A stretch of DNA of 35,897 nt from a virus. The position numbers were made by a program, and so were the translations under genes. Below the pieces are notes generated by a model. That model was not told the DNA's origin and did no database searches. It was given only the letters and a program-made list of their open reading frames with translations. Positions 16,265 through 23,856 of the stretch are shown in pieces. The DNA lies in the IMG/VR virus record IMGVR_UViG_3300049826_000059, positions 1-35,897 of that record; one strand, given 5' to 3'. Each line of letters begins with the position of its first letter. The stretch's first letter is position 1.

Positions 16265-16302
16265 GACGGTTGCCATGTTCCTCCATTTCCATGGTGACCG
16301 TC
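16265..16302 (+). terminator. Strong 13-bp hairpin after the 65-aa gene
   Basis: GACGGTTGCCATG (16265-16277) pairs with CATGGTGACCGTC (16290-16302) across all 13 positions, two of them G-U, with a 12-nt loop. There is no U-run directly after it, so it may act as an mRNA 3' stabiliser or a processing site. Confidence 0.5.
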
Positions 16303-16373
16303 ATGTATAGAAAAGTGGTGTTTTCTATGCATATCCCAAAAACGTGCATAGAAAAGTGATGTTTTCTATACAT
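16303..16373 (+). repeat. Nested double inverted repeat (two alternative folds)
   Basis: Two hairpins share an ATAGAAAA/TTTTCTAT stem: 16307-16328 with loop GTGGTG, and 16348-16369 with loop GTGATG. The outer arms (16303-16314 and 16362-16373) are perfectly complementary to each other. So are the inner arms (16321-16331 and 16345-16355). The region can fold as two tandem hairpins or as one long hairpin with a 6x6 internal loop. Confidence 0.7.
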
Positions 16374-16384
16374 ATCGAGGCCTT

Positions 16385-16627
16385 ATGAAGCTTTATGAGC
16401 CATTCACCGCAATCGTCATTGGAGTAGTGATCTTTTCCGCACTACTCGGTATTGCCACTTACAAGTGGGGCGACATGAAGCAAGACAACATTATCGAGGA
16501 GCTAGCTGAAGATGTCATCGAATCACAAACCGGAATCGAATTGGACTTATCTCCGGACACAGTCGAGTTGGCTATGGAATGGCATGAAGAACTTAGCGAA
16601 GAAGATGTACACGAATTTCTGGTTTGA
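16385..16627 (+). CDS. Small membrane protein with acidic C-terminus (holin candidate)
   Basis: This 80-aa protein has one hydrophobic segment near residues 8-26 (AIVIGVVIFSALLGIATY), followed by KWGDMKQD and a strongly acidic C-terminal tail (EELAEDVIESQTGIELDL). ATG follows GAGGCCTT. It overlaps a second, tiny membrane peptide at 16605, and both lie directly before terL. Small single-pass proteins near terminase genes are sometimes holins or spanin components. No endolysin is seen nearby, so this stays tentative. Confidence 0.6.
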   Translation: MKLYEPFTAIVIGVVIFSALLGIATYKWGDMKQDNIIEELAEDVIESQTGIELDLSPDTVELAMEWHEELSEEDVHEFLV

Positions 16628-16685
16628 GTTAATGCTCTCTGCCACCGCATTCATCATCATGCTTATGATATTCTTATCTAAATGA
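16605..16685 (+). CDS. 26-aa hydrophobic peptide coupled to terL
   Basis: The frame opens inside the end of the 80-aa gene and ends with TGA overlapping the terL ATG (ATGA). The product, MYTNFWFELMLSATAFIIML plus six residues, is almost entirely one membrane helix with a terminal Lys. The four-base overlaps on a chain of three genes support real translation. It may only serve coupling. Confidence 0.45.
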   Translation: MYTNFWFELMLSATAFIIMLMIFLSK

Positions 16686-18001
16686 AAGAAATAGTCCTGT
16701 CATACAAACCACGCTGGTATCAAAAGCCTGTTGAAGACGCATTGCTTAACGGCAAGAAACGTATAGCTCTTCTATGGCACAGACGAATGGGTAAGGATAT
16801 CTCTTGTCTTAACTTAATGGTTCTAAAGGCTTTGGAAGAAGTTGGGACTTACTATTACTTCTTTCCATCGTTCAAGCAAGCTCGACGAGTTATCTGGGAT
16901 GGAATTGATGAGAGTGGCAGATCGATTCTACAGACCGCATTTCCAAAAGAGATCATCGCCTCACAGCGACAAGATGAGATGAAGATCAAGCTTATCAACG
17001 GATCTGTATTCCAGATTGTTGGTAACGATAACTACGACTCTATTGCGGGTACAAACCCTCGAGGTTGCGTATTCTCCGAGTATGCGCTTCAAGATCCAAA
17101 GTGTTGGGAGCTTATTGTAAGCCCTATTTTGCTGAAGAATGGTGGGTGGGCAATCTTCAACTCTACACCTAGAGGTCGCAATCACTGGTATGACATGTGG
17201 TCCATGGCTGAGACCAATCCCAATTGGTTTACTTCCAAGATGACCATTAGAGATACCAAGCTGATTACTCAAGAACAGATCGACGAAGAGCGCAAGCAAG
17301 GTAGATCTGAGGAGTACATCCAACAAGAATTCTACGTTAGCTTTAACCGCGGTATCGAGGGATCTTACTACGGCAAGCTATTAGACCGGATGCAGCAAGA
17401 TAAGCGAATCTGCAATGTCCCCTATGATCCAGCGGTACCAGTTCACACAGCTTGGGATATTGGGGTTGGTGATCCTAATGCGATTGTATTCTATCAACTG
17501 TATGGATCTCACGAAATCCACGTTATTGACTACTACGAGACCATTGGAGAGTCGTTAACACACGAAGTTAAGCACGTCTTTTCAAAAGAGTATCTTTATG
17601 GAGAGCATTGGGCCCCTCACGATATTAGGGGTAGATCTAAGGCTTCTGGAATGACTCTGTTAGATCAAGCTAGAGATCTTGGATTGCGATTCAATGTAGT
17701 GCTTAAAAACAATCAGCCAGTAAGTCTTGAATACGGTATAGAAGCTGTTAGATCTACACTTCCAAAGGTTTGGATAGATCAAACTAGATGCGCTCGCTTA
17801 ATCAAATGCCTTGAAAGTTATCATAAAAAGTACAATGAAAGTATGAACTGCTATGCGGATGAACCAGTTCACGACTGGGCCTCACATGGTGCGGATGCAT
17901 TTCGTATGATGTGCGTTTCTCTCAAATTGCGTAGCAACGAAGGCTCGCTTACACCCGAAGATATCGAAACTATGCGCCGTAGAGCTGGGTTGTATAACTA
18001 A
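16682..18001 (+). CDS. terL: Terminase large subunit (packaging ATPase and nuclease)
   Basis: This 439-aa protein pumps DNA into the prohead and cuts concatemers. The ATPase half shows a terminase-type Walker A, WHRRMGKD (32-39), in place of the classic GxxxxGKT, and a Walker B with catalytic Glu in CVFSEYA (Glu133). The coupling motif STPRGR is at 161-166. The nuclease half has an RNase H-like first acid in AWDIGVGDPN (Asp259), APHDIRG (Asp314), and a final HDWASHGADAFR (Asp398/Asp405). Length is usual for podoviral large subunits. The start overlaps the tiny membrane peptide and the stop overlaps the portal start (TAATG). Residue roles are known for the family; positions are read from this sequence. 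Confidence 0.92.
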   Translation: MKEIVLSYKPRWYQKPVEDALLNGKKRIALLWHRRMGKDISCLNLMVLKALEEVGTYYYFFPSFKQARRVIWDGIDESGRSILQTAFPKEIIASQRQDEMKIKLINGSVFQIVGNDNYDSIAGTNPRGCVFSEYALQDPKCWELIVSPILLKNGGWAIFNSTPRGRNHWYDMWSMAETNPNWFTSKMTIRDTKLITQEQIDEERKQGRSEEYIQQEFYVSFNRGIEGSYYGKLLDRMQQDKRICNVPYDPAVPVHTAWDIGVGDPNAIVFYQLYGSHEIHVIDYYETIGESLTHEVKHVFSKEYLYGEHWAPHDIRGRSKASGMTLLDQARDLGLRFNVVLKNNQPVSLEYGIEAVRSTLPKVWIDQTRCARLIKCLESYHKKYNESMNCYADEPVHDWASHGADAFRMMCVSLKLRSNEGSLTPEDIETMRRRAGLYN

Positions 18002-20031
18002 TGCACGATAATGAGCTGATTGACGAGATACGAGACAATTACAACGATGCATCTACGACGCTTCAGCCGTTTTGGAGTGCTGCAGATCGTGATTTAAGAC
18101 TGTTTGTTGGTGACCAACAGGATTGGATGAGAGAGAGTTTCCCTGTCATGGGGAACAACATGGTTACCTTCAACCATATCCACCAATCGGTCAAATGGGC
18201 ATCGGGTTCCCAGCGTCAAAACCGTATGGCCTCAATTGTCACATCTACCAATGGCGGAGATGAGAAGACCTCTTCTCAGTACTCTAAGCTTCTGGGTTGG
18301 CAGATGCAAAACGAGAATGGCTATAACGTCATATCAGATGCGTTTGAGGGAGCTATTTCCTCACGCCTCAACTTTATCTCTCTATGGATGGATTATCGTA
18401 ATGATAACCTCAATGGAGATATCCGTTACGACAGATTGAGCTTCAATCAGATTGCCTTTGATCCATGGTTTACCAAGCCAGACATGTCCGATTGCAACTG
18501 GATGCTCGTTAGACGTTGGATTAAACGAGACCCTCTAATCAGCCTATTCCCAGACCTCGATGGAGAGACTCAGGACTTTATGCGGTTTAACAACCGGTAT
18601 GGTCAGGATATGCGCTTTCTATTCATGCCACAGGCGTCACAGCTCAATCAGAAAGATTACTTTGCTTACGATGAGTACTGGAGACGCTGCTACCGATCTG
18701 AACATAAAGTTATTGATCGTGAGCAGGGTCAAATGTTCGATTGGGAGTTTCCACGATCGGAGTTCAAGCGCCTTAAACAGATGATGCCATTTGCTGAGCT
18801 TATCACTGTTCAGGTCCCCACCATTGAAAGACACGTCTTAGTTAATGGCCATCTGGTTGATACTGTTAAATCGATCTGGGGACTGGATCAATACCCGTTC
18901 ATCCCCATGTTCTGCTACTTCAACCCAGACTCGATTAACCCACTATTTAGATTTACTTCGTTTACCACGATCGTTGCTGATGCGCAGATGGAGATTAATC
19001 GACGTAGAAACTCTTACCTAGACATCATCGACTCCCAAATCAACTCGGGTATGATCGTTAAAGAGGGCTCACTAGTTAGAGCTCAAGATGCGTTTATGCG
19101 TGACAAGGGTAAGATCCTTCACGTTAAGCGCGATGCCAACATCGACACCGATATCAAGATCATTCCCCCTCCTGCAGTTCCACAAGCCGACTACCAGATG
19201 CAAGAGCTTATGGCGTCTGAAGTTCGTACGCTATTGGGTATTACCGAGAACTCATCTGGCGACTCAACAGCCGGAAATGTATCTGGGATAACTGAGATGT
19301 TGCGCCAAAAAGCGGCTCAAATGGGATCTCAGGGAGTCTTTGATAGCTGTAATCTGACTCAAAAGATCATGGGTGATCGCACTTTGGATCTTATGCAAAA
19401 CTGGTCTCCTGAGAAGATCGCTAAGATCATCAATGAGGAACCCACTCAACACTTCTATCAAGATAAACGTGATCGAAGTTATCAGTGTATCGTTGAGCAG
19501 GGCGTTCTAACCACGACTCAAAGACAAGCTGAGTTTGCTCAACTCTTGCAATTGCGCGAAATGGGCATCGAAGTTCCATCGGATATTCTGCTTGAAAAAG
19601 CAACCATTCAAGGCAAACAAGATCTTATTGATCGCGTTAAACAAAACCAAGAGCAAGCCTCTCAACAGGCTCAAAAACAAACTCAGTTTGAAATGCAGAA
19701 GATGGATGCAGAGATTAAGTTACTCGACTCCACAGCAGCAGAGAGATACACACGCGGTGTTTCTAACATTGGGTTGGCTCAAGAGCGTGTTGGTAGATCG
19801 AACGAGAATAGAGCTCAAGCTGACCTAGATCGCGTCAGAGCCCTTAAAGAAATGCAGGCTATGGATGCTAAAACTTTGACAACTCTTGGAGCTCTCATTA
19901 AGAACATGGAAGCTAAAGACGATCGCCAAGAAAATGTAGACATCCAAGTTATGGCTCAACAAGCTGCATCTATAGCCCAACAGGGCCCAGAACAACCCGT
20001 TCAACAACCTCAACAACAGAGTATTCCATGA
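18001..20031 (+). CDS. Portal protein, P22-like
   Basis: This 676-aa protein forms the dodecameric ring through which DNA passes, docking terminase, adaptor and tail. It starts with an acidic helix and an FWSAADRDLRLFVGDQQDW segment. NNMVTFNHIHQSVKWASG follows, the pattern of the P22-type portal family (length near P22 gp1). Residues about 310-420 contain the conserved FRFTSFTTIVADAQMEINRR helix and a TENSSGD loop. The C-terminal ~110 residues are a Gln-rich coiled coil ending in a poly-Gln/Pro tail, as expected for a portal barrel. It lies directly after terL with a 1-nt overlap and overlaps the next small gene by 4 nt. Confidence 0.9.
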   Translation: MHDNELIDEIRDNYNDASTTLQPFWSAADRDLRLFVGDQQDWMRESFPVMGNNMVTFNHIHQSVKWASGSQRQNRMASIVTSTNGGDEKTSSQYSKLLGWQMQNENGYNVISDAFEGAISSRLNFISLWMDYRNDNLNGDIRYDRLSFNQIAFDPWFTKPDMSDCNWMLVRRWIKRDPLISLFPDLDGETQDFMRFNNRYGQDMRFLFMPQASQLNQKDYFAYDEYWRRCYRSEHKVIDREQGQMFDWEFPRSEFKRLKQMMPFAELITVQVPTIERHVLVNGHLVDTVKSIWGLDQYPFIPMFCYFNPDSINPLFRFTSFTTIVADAQMEINRRRNSYLDIIDSQINSGMIVKEGSLVRAQDAFMRDKGKILHVKRDANIDTDIKIIPPPAVPQADYQMQELMASEVRTLLGITENSSGDSTAGNVSGITEMLRQKAAQMGSQGVFDSCNLTQKIMGDRTLDLMQNWSPEKIAKIINEEPTQHFYQDKRDRSYQCIVEQGVLTTTQRQAEFAQLLQLREMGIEVPSDILLEKATIQGKQDLIDRVKQNQEQASQQAQKQTQFEMQKMDAEIKLLDSTAAERYTRGVSNIGLAQERVGRSNENRAQADLDRVRALKEMQAMDAKTLTTLGALIKNMEAKDDRQENVDIQVMAQQAASIAQQGPEQPVQQPQQQSIP

Positions 20032-20174
20032 AAAAGAAAGGACCCGCTTCACCCATGCTTGCTAGCGCTGGTGGACAAATTAAGAACCAAAGATCTAATG
20101 ATCCTAAGATGATCGATAAGATCGCTAAAATGAATGCCTCTAAACTAGCTAGTCAAAAGATTAAGAAAGCATGA
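20028..20174 (+). CDS. Small basic protein after portal
   Basis: A 48-codon frame opens in the portal stop (ATGA) and ends in the start of the next gene (ATGA). The product, beginning MKKKGPASPMLASAGGQIKN, is lysine-rich (12 Lys) with an amphipathic second half. Four-base overlaps on both sides strongly suggest it is translated. No family recognised. A small packaged or assembly protein is possible. Confidence 0.65.
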   Translation: MKKKGPASPMLASAGGQIKNQRSNDPKMIDKIAKMNASKLASQKIKKA

Positions 20175-20542
20175 CACCTAATCCATTCGATGATTCTTTA
20201 CACGCAATTGTAGAAGCATTTAATAAGAAGCTTATGAGTGTTGTTGAGGAGAATTCCGATTATGCGGAAAAGTACTATATCATAGTGCTAGCTCGTCAAG
20301 AACCTCGTGGATCTCGAGTGATTAAGCAGAAGATTCTTTTATCTAAGATCAAGCCCCCAATGATGCTTGCGACGATGGTTTATTTTGTGGACCAAGTCAA
20401 TGGCAAGCTATCTCGGTTGTGGACGCTTCCTGGAGATTGGCCAAGTCTCCCCAGTGGAAGCATTGAAGAACCCTCACCCGAGATCGTCTCCTCGATTAAA
20501 AAACTTGGAGAGAGCTACTACCGACATCCGGTTTTAGCGTAA
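20171..20542 (+). CDS. Hypothetical protein between portal and scaffold
   Basis: This 123-aa protein begins MTPNPFDDSLHAIVEAFNKK. It has a central basic stretch and a proline-rich segment (LPGDWPSLPSGSIEEPSPE), and ends in a Tyr-rich helix. It is coupled to the preceding small gene by ATGA. The place between portal and scaffold suggests a head morphogenesis role. No domain was recognised. Confidence 0.65.
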   Translation: MTPNPFDDSLHAIVEAFNKKLMSVVEENSDYAEKYYIIVLARQEPRGSRVIKQKILLSKIKPPMMLATMVYFVDQVNGKLSRLWTLPGDWPSLPSGSIEEPSPEIVSSIKKLGESYYRHPVLA

Positions 20543-20652
20543 CACAAAAAGGGGTCGCCACCCTATGGGCGTATAGATCGAATGAGGACGTAATTGGCTG
20601 TCGTCTAGCCTGATCTGGTTTCTAAACTCGGACGTAAGGACATCGTCGTCGG
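20543..20652 (+). other. Structured interval before the scaffold gene, with a weak CRISPR-like repeat
   Basis: These 110 bases show several small stems, including GGCT/AGCC near 20597-20611, and a GGACGTAA direct repeat at 20586-20593 and 20630-20637. Bases 20554-20583 loosely follow a type I-C CRISPR repeat pattern (GTCGC, ATGGG, GATxGAA in order). The scaffold start has AAGGA 14 nt upstream, a longer spacing than usual. It could be a 5'UTR control element for the highly expressed scaffold and capsid genes. Confidence 0.35.
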
Positions 20653-21279
20653 ATGCAAGATGAATTAATCGAAGAAGCTCCAGAAGTTGAGATGGAAGAA
20701 GTCCAGACTCAAGAGCCTGTAGAGCAAGTTGATAATCAGAATCAAAACTGGCGTGACGCTAGACGCGTTATGGCAGAGCAAAAAGAGCGGCTTCAGCAGC
20801 TAGAATCTGTTATCGAGTCAATGCGAAAAGCTCCAGCAGAAGACAACTCTTCAGACGAAGAGATACTCACCAAGGGTGAATACAAACGTCTTAATGCTGA
20901 CAGAGAACGCCGGTTGGCATCTCAACAAATCCAAACCGCTGAACAGATCTTTGCTGCTAGAAATCCTGATTATCAAGATTTGATAAACAAATACCTTCCA
21001 AAGATGGTCGAGAAGAACCCTGCTCTCTTGGATGTGTTGAAGACAAATCCTCAAGCTCACGAAATGGCATATAATCTCATCAAGGAAAGCGCTATGTACC
21101 AAAAAGACTCTGGTAAGTCGAAAGATGATGCTAAGAAGATCTTAAAGAACGCAACACAGCCCGTGAGTGTTAATGCGGTTGGTCGTGGTGCATCTAGAAA
21201 TGAGCCTAACTATACCAGCATGAGCAATGCGGATATCATCGCTTTGGCAAAATCAAGAGCTCGTGGTCAAGCTAACTAA
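20653..21279 (+). CDS. Capsid scaffolding protein
   Basis: This 208-aa protein guides capsid shell assembly and leaves before maturation. Residues 1-30 are very acidic (DELIEEAPEVEMEE). Residues about 30-60 form a coiled coil (AEQKERLQQLESVIESMRK). The rest is charged and helical, ending in a basic SRARGQAN tail likely to contact the coat protein. This composition and the position just before the capsid gene identify it. No protease motif is present, so it is not the fused protease type. Confidence 0.8.
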   Translation: MQDELIEEAPEVEMEEVQTQEPVEQVDNQNQNWRDARRVMAEQKERLQQLESVIESMRKAPAEDNSSDEEILTKGEYKRLNADRERRLASQQIQTAEQIFAARNPDYQDLINKYLPKMVEKNPALLDVLKTNPQAHEMAYNLIKESAMYQKDSGKSKDDAKKILKNATQPVSVNAVGRGASRNEPNYTSMSNADIIALAKSRARGQAN

Positions 21280-21307
21280 TTTGGGAGGGCAATAGAGGAC
21301 CTAACAG

Positions 21308-22258
21308 GTGTCTAGCCCTATTTCAAACTTAGTCAATAACCCTTCACCTGTCTTCGAGTATTTTACAAAGGTAATGCTCGCAATTGACATGCCAGGGTTA
21401 ATGCACGGATCGTTTGCTATGGAACAGCAAATGCCCGTAAACGTCGGCGGTGTGGCTATCTGGCGTCGCATGAATCGCTTGCCAACATCCAAAGTTCCAT
21501 TGAAGGACTTAACTCCTCCTCCAGTGGCTCTTAGCGGTGTTGATGTCAAAGCGACTGTTATGCCTTATGGTTCATGGACCGTCATTGATCACGGTGTAGT
21601 ACAGTTGTCCCAGCAAGATTCTATCCTTAACGATAGAGCTATGTTGATGGGTCAACAAATGAAGCAAACTTATGACGAACTTATTCGTGATATGTTGCTT
21701 TCTACATCGAACGTGTACAACGCTACCCAAGGCGGTGGTGCTGATACTCCAACTCCCGTTTCATCTGCTGATCTCAATGATTTGAGAACAGCCATGAAGC
21801 GTGCTGATGCAATGAAGATTACAAAAGCGATTAGCGCAACGACCAATATCTCAACAGCTCCAATCAGAGCCGCGTTTTGGTCTATGTGTCACGTCGATCT
21901 TCAAACAGACCTTGAGAATGTTCCTGGCTATATCCCAGCCATTAACTACTCAAACGACAAGCCACAGTTGGAATACGAAGAGGGTAACTTCAAAGAATTC
22001 CGATTTATGATGACTACACTCGGAGCTAAAGAGGCTAACGCTTCTCTCTTGGGTAATGACGTTTACACGATCATTAGCACTGGAGACCAAGCTTACGGTA
22101 TGGTCAATATGGCTAATGCTATGGCATTCAGAGCGTGGCCAGCCGGTGGTAACTCTGACCCGTTAGAATTGCAGTACGCAGCAAGCTGGAAAGCTTGGTG
22201 GGCTCCTGTTCTTCTAAATGATCAATGGTTGCGTCTCTTACGTTGCACATTGGCTTAA
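21308..22258 (+). CDS. Major capsid protein, N4-gp56-like family
   Basis: This 316-aa protein builds the icosahedral shell with an HK97-type fold. A GTG start at 21308 follows GAGG by 9 nt. Family features visible are WRRMNRLPTSKVPL near residues 44-58, then PYGSWTVIDHGVVQLSQQD, YDELIRDMLLSTSNVYNA, SADLNDLRTAMKRADA, a DLQTDLENVPGY segment, and an EYEEGNFKEFRFMMT strand. These follow the order seen in N4-gp56 family capsid proteins (family recalled, not searched). Scaffold precedes it and a structural protein follows 12 nt downstream with a clear GGAGA site. Confidence 0.85.
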   Translation: MSSPISNLVNNPSPVFEYFTKVMLAIDMPGLMHGSFAMEQQMPVNVGGVAIWRRMNRLPTSKVPLKDLTPPPVALSGVDVKATVMPYGSWTVIDHGVVQLSQQDSILNDRAMLMGQQMKQTYDELIRDMLLSTSNVYNATQGGGADTPTPVSSADLNDLRTAMKRADAMKITKAISATTNISTAPIRAAFWSMCHVDLQTDLENVPGYIPAINYSNDKPQLEYEEGNFKEFRFMMTTLGAKEANASLLGNDVYTIISTGDQAYGMVNMANAMAFRAWPAGGNSDPLELQYAASWKAWWAPVLLNDQWLRLLRCTLA

Positions 22259-22270
22259 GGAGAATAAACC

Positions 22271-23260
22271 ATGACCTACGCATTTTCTAATACCTATGCA
22301 GGTAGCCTTATCTCGACTGGAGCTCAACGGGTTCTTCCTCTTGAGTTTATCCCAGACTATTTCGTTTTGATTAACGAAACCAACCAAAGCTCAATTGCTA
22401 ACCCAGCTGTTGTCAAGCGAGCTCTTAAGATGCCAGGACAAGCCGATGGTGGAGCTTATTTAACGAAGAACACAGCCGGAGCTGCTACAGACGAAAGCTC
22501 TGTAATCACATCTGGCGGTTTCTATGCGTTTGATAGCTCACAAACCGGCCTTGAGGCTTCCAAGCCAATCACTAGCGTTTCGCAAGCTGCAAGCGCCCTA
22601 GTGACTGTTGCTAGCCACAATTACATCGTCGGAGACATCATCCGATTTTTCAATGTGACAAACATGCAGCAAATCGGGTCTATGGACTTCGAAATTCTAA
22701 CCGTTCCTAGCGTTAACACATTTACAATCCCCTTGGATTCATCTGCGTTTGCTGCTGCTGGAGCTGGTGGACAAGTTCGACGTCACAAGTCTCGTGGCCT
22801 GTTTGTGCCTAAGCATCGCTACATTACTAAGATCACACAAGCTGCCCAAGCGGTTGTTACAACTTCAACGGCTCACGGTTATGTGACTGGGCAATACGTG
22901 CGCGTTAACGTCGATGCGTCTTTCGGGATGTATCAAATTAATGGCCAATTGCTGAAAGCAACTGTTCTAAGCGACACAACGTTCTCGTTAGCTGTCGATA
23001 GCACGTTGTTCTCACCATTCGCATTCCCTGTTTCAGCAGCGTTCCCCTTCCAATTCCCAACAGTAACCCCAGCGGTTTCTTTGGGTGTGGCAGCAACGAT
23101 TGCTGTTCCGTTTGATCCGTTTAATCTCGTTGAAGTACGCCCTGCTTTCACAAACAGAGGGTACTTTGGGATTGTTCTCGGATCACAAGTTTGTGGTGCT
23201 GCTAATGATGTACTGCGATTCTTCGCGGCTAAAGGCGACGCTTTCACAGCGTTCAATTGA
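22271..23260 (+). CDS. Virion structural protein with FCCH-type beta repeats
   Basis: This 329-aa protein follows the capsid gene. Two repeats are visible at about residues 95-155 and 185-245: SHNYIVGDIIRFFNVTNMQQ and TAHGYVTGQYVRVNVDASFG. Each is followed by a hydrophobic strand and an xxTFxxxLDSSAF or xxTFSLAVDSTLF end. This is the layout of the ubiquitin-activating-enzyme FCCH-like module that recurs in phage head and tail proteins (recalled). It is probably a capsid decoration or head-surface protein. A perfect GC hairpin with a short T-run follows the gene. Confidence 0.7.
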   Translation: MTYAFSNTYAGSLISTGAQRVLPLEFIPDYFVLINETNQSSIANPAVVKRALKMPGQADGGAYLTKNTAGAATDESSVITSGGFYAFDSSQTGLEASKPITSVSQAASALVTVASHNYIVGDIIRFFNVTNMQQIGSMDFEILTVPSVNTFTIPLDSSAFAAAGAGGQVRRHKSRGLFVPKHRYITKITQAAQAVVTTSTAHGYVTGQYVRVNVDASFGMYQINGQLLKATVLSDTTFSLAVDSTLFSPFAFPVSAAFPFQFPTVTPAVSLGVAATIAVPFDPFNLVEVRPAFTNRGYFGIVLGSQVCGAANDVLRFFAAKGDAFTAFN

Positions 23261-23266
23261 TAATAT

Positions 23267-23289
23267 GGCGGGGGTAATTCCCCGCCTTT
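23267..23289 (+). terminator. Hairpin with short U-run after the capsid operon segment
   Basis: GGCGGGG (23267-23273) pairs with CCCCGCC (23280-23286) across a 6-nt loop and is followed by TTT. It is likely a partial terminator that lowers downstream expression relative to capsid genes. Confidence 0.6.
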
Positions 23290-23303
23290 AATGGAGTAAT
23301 AAT

Positions 23304-23702
23304 ATGTCGAAAGCTCTAGATGTTAAGCCAGTAATGCAACAAACCGTGACTATCCGTAACGCAATGGATATGCCACACGGCAAAAGTCCTGGAGACGTGC
23401 AGAAAGAACTGGCTGCATTCACACCCGAAAAAGACCGAATGGTTAAGGGACAGTTTAAAAACATCGAACGTCCTGGAGACGGACAGTTCATCGATGTGAA
23501 ATTCTACAAGGGACAGAAGCCCTTTAGACACGATTTTAAAGATGGCGAGGTTCTAGAGATCCCCCTCTCTGTTGCTATCCACCTAAACCACGCTTGTTGC
23601 TATCCAGTTGGAGCTCATCTACAGGATATCAACGGCAATAAGTTTCAGGGTGTTGGCAAATGGGTTTATCGCTATGAATTCAAGCCAACAGAGTTTTTAT
23701 AA
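23304..23702 (+). CDS. Conserved small structural protein
   Basis: This 132-aa protein begins MSKALDVKPVMQQTVTIRNA. It has a GDGQFIDVKFYKGQKP strand pair and a KDGEVLEIPLSVAIHLNHAC segment, with no signal peptide. ATG follows GGAGTAATAAT. It lies between two hairpins, after head genes and before the adaptor. A head-completion or decoration role is likely by position but not by motif. Confidence 0.65.
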   Translation: MSKALDVKPVMQQTVTIRNAMDMPHGKSPGDVQKELAAFTPEKDRMVKGQFKNIERPGDGQFIDVKFYKGQKPFRHDFKDGEVLEIPLSVAIHLNHACCYPVGAHLQDINGNKFQGVGKWVYRYEFKPTEFL

Positions 23703-23719
23703 ACATCTGTGAACTTGTA

Positions 23720-23789
23720 TTGACAACTTGCGAACATGCTTTTTGATCATAAGTAACCGTTGCTAAGGGGTTTCTGTTACTTATGATCA
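23720..23789 (+). promoter_or_regulatory. Consensus -35 followed by a 14-bp inverted repeat
   Basis: TTGACA (23720-23725) is followed about 18 nt later by the arm TGATCATAAGTAAC (23744-23757), which pairs perfectly with 23776-23789 across an 18-nt loop. No U-run follows. It could be a terminator-like mRNA end for the capsid segment, or an operator overlapping the -10 of a promoter for the tail genes. The -10 is weak, so the promoter is uncertain. Confidence 0.45.
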
Positions 23790-23856
23790 TCTTCTACCTA
23801 CTCAGAGGAGGAGGAGATAAGCTTAATATATAGAGATAATCAAGAAGGCTGGGGAA

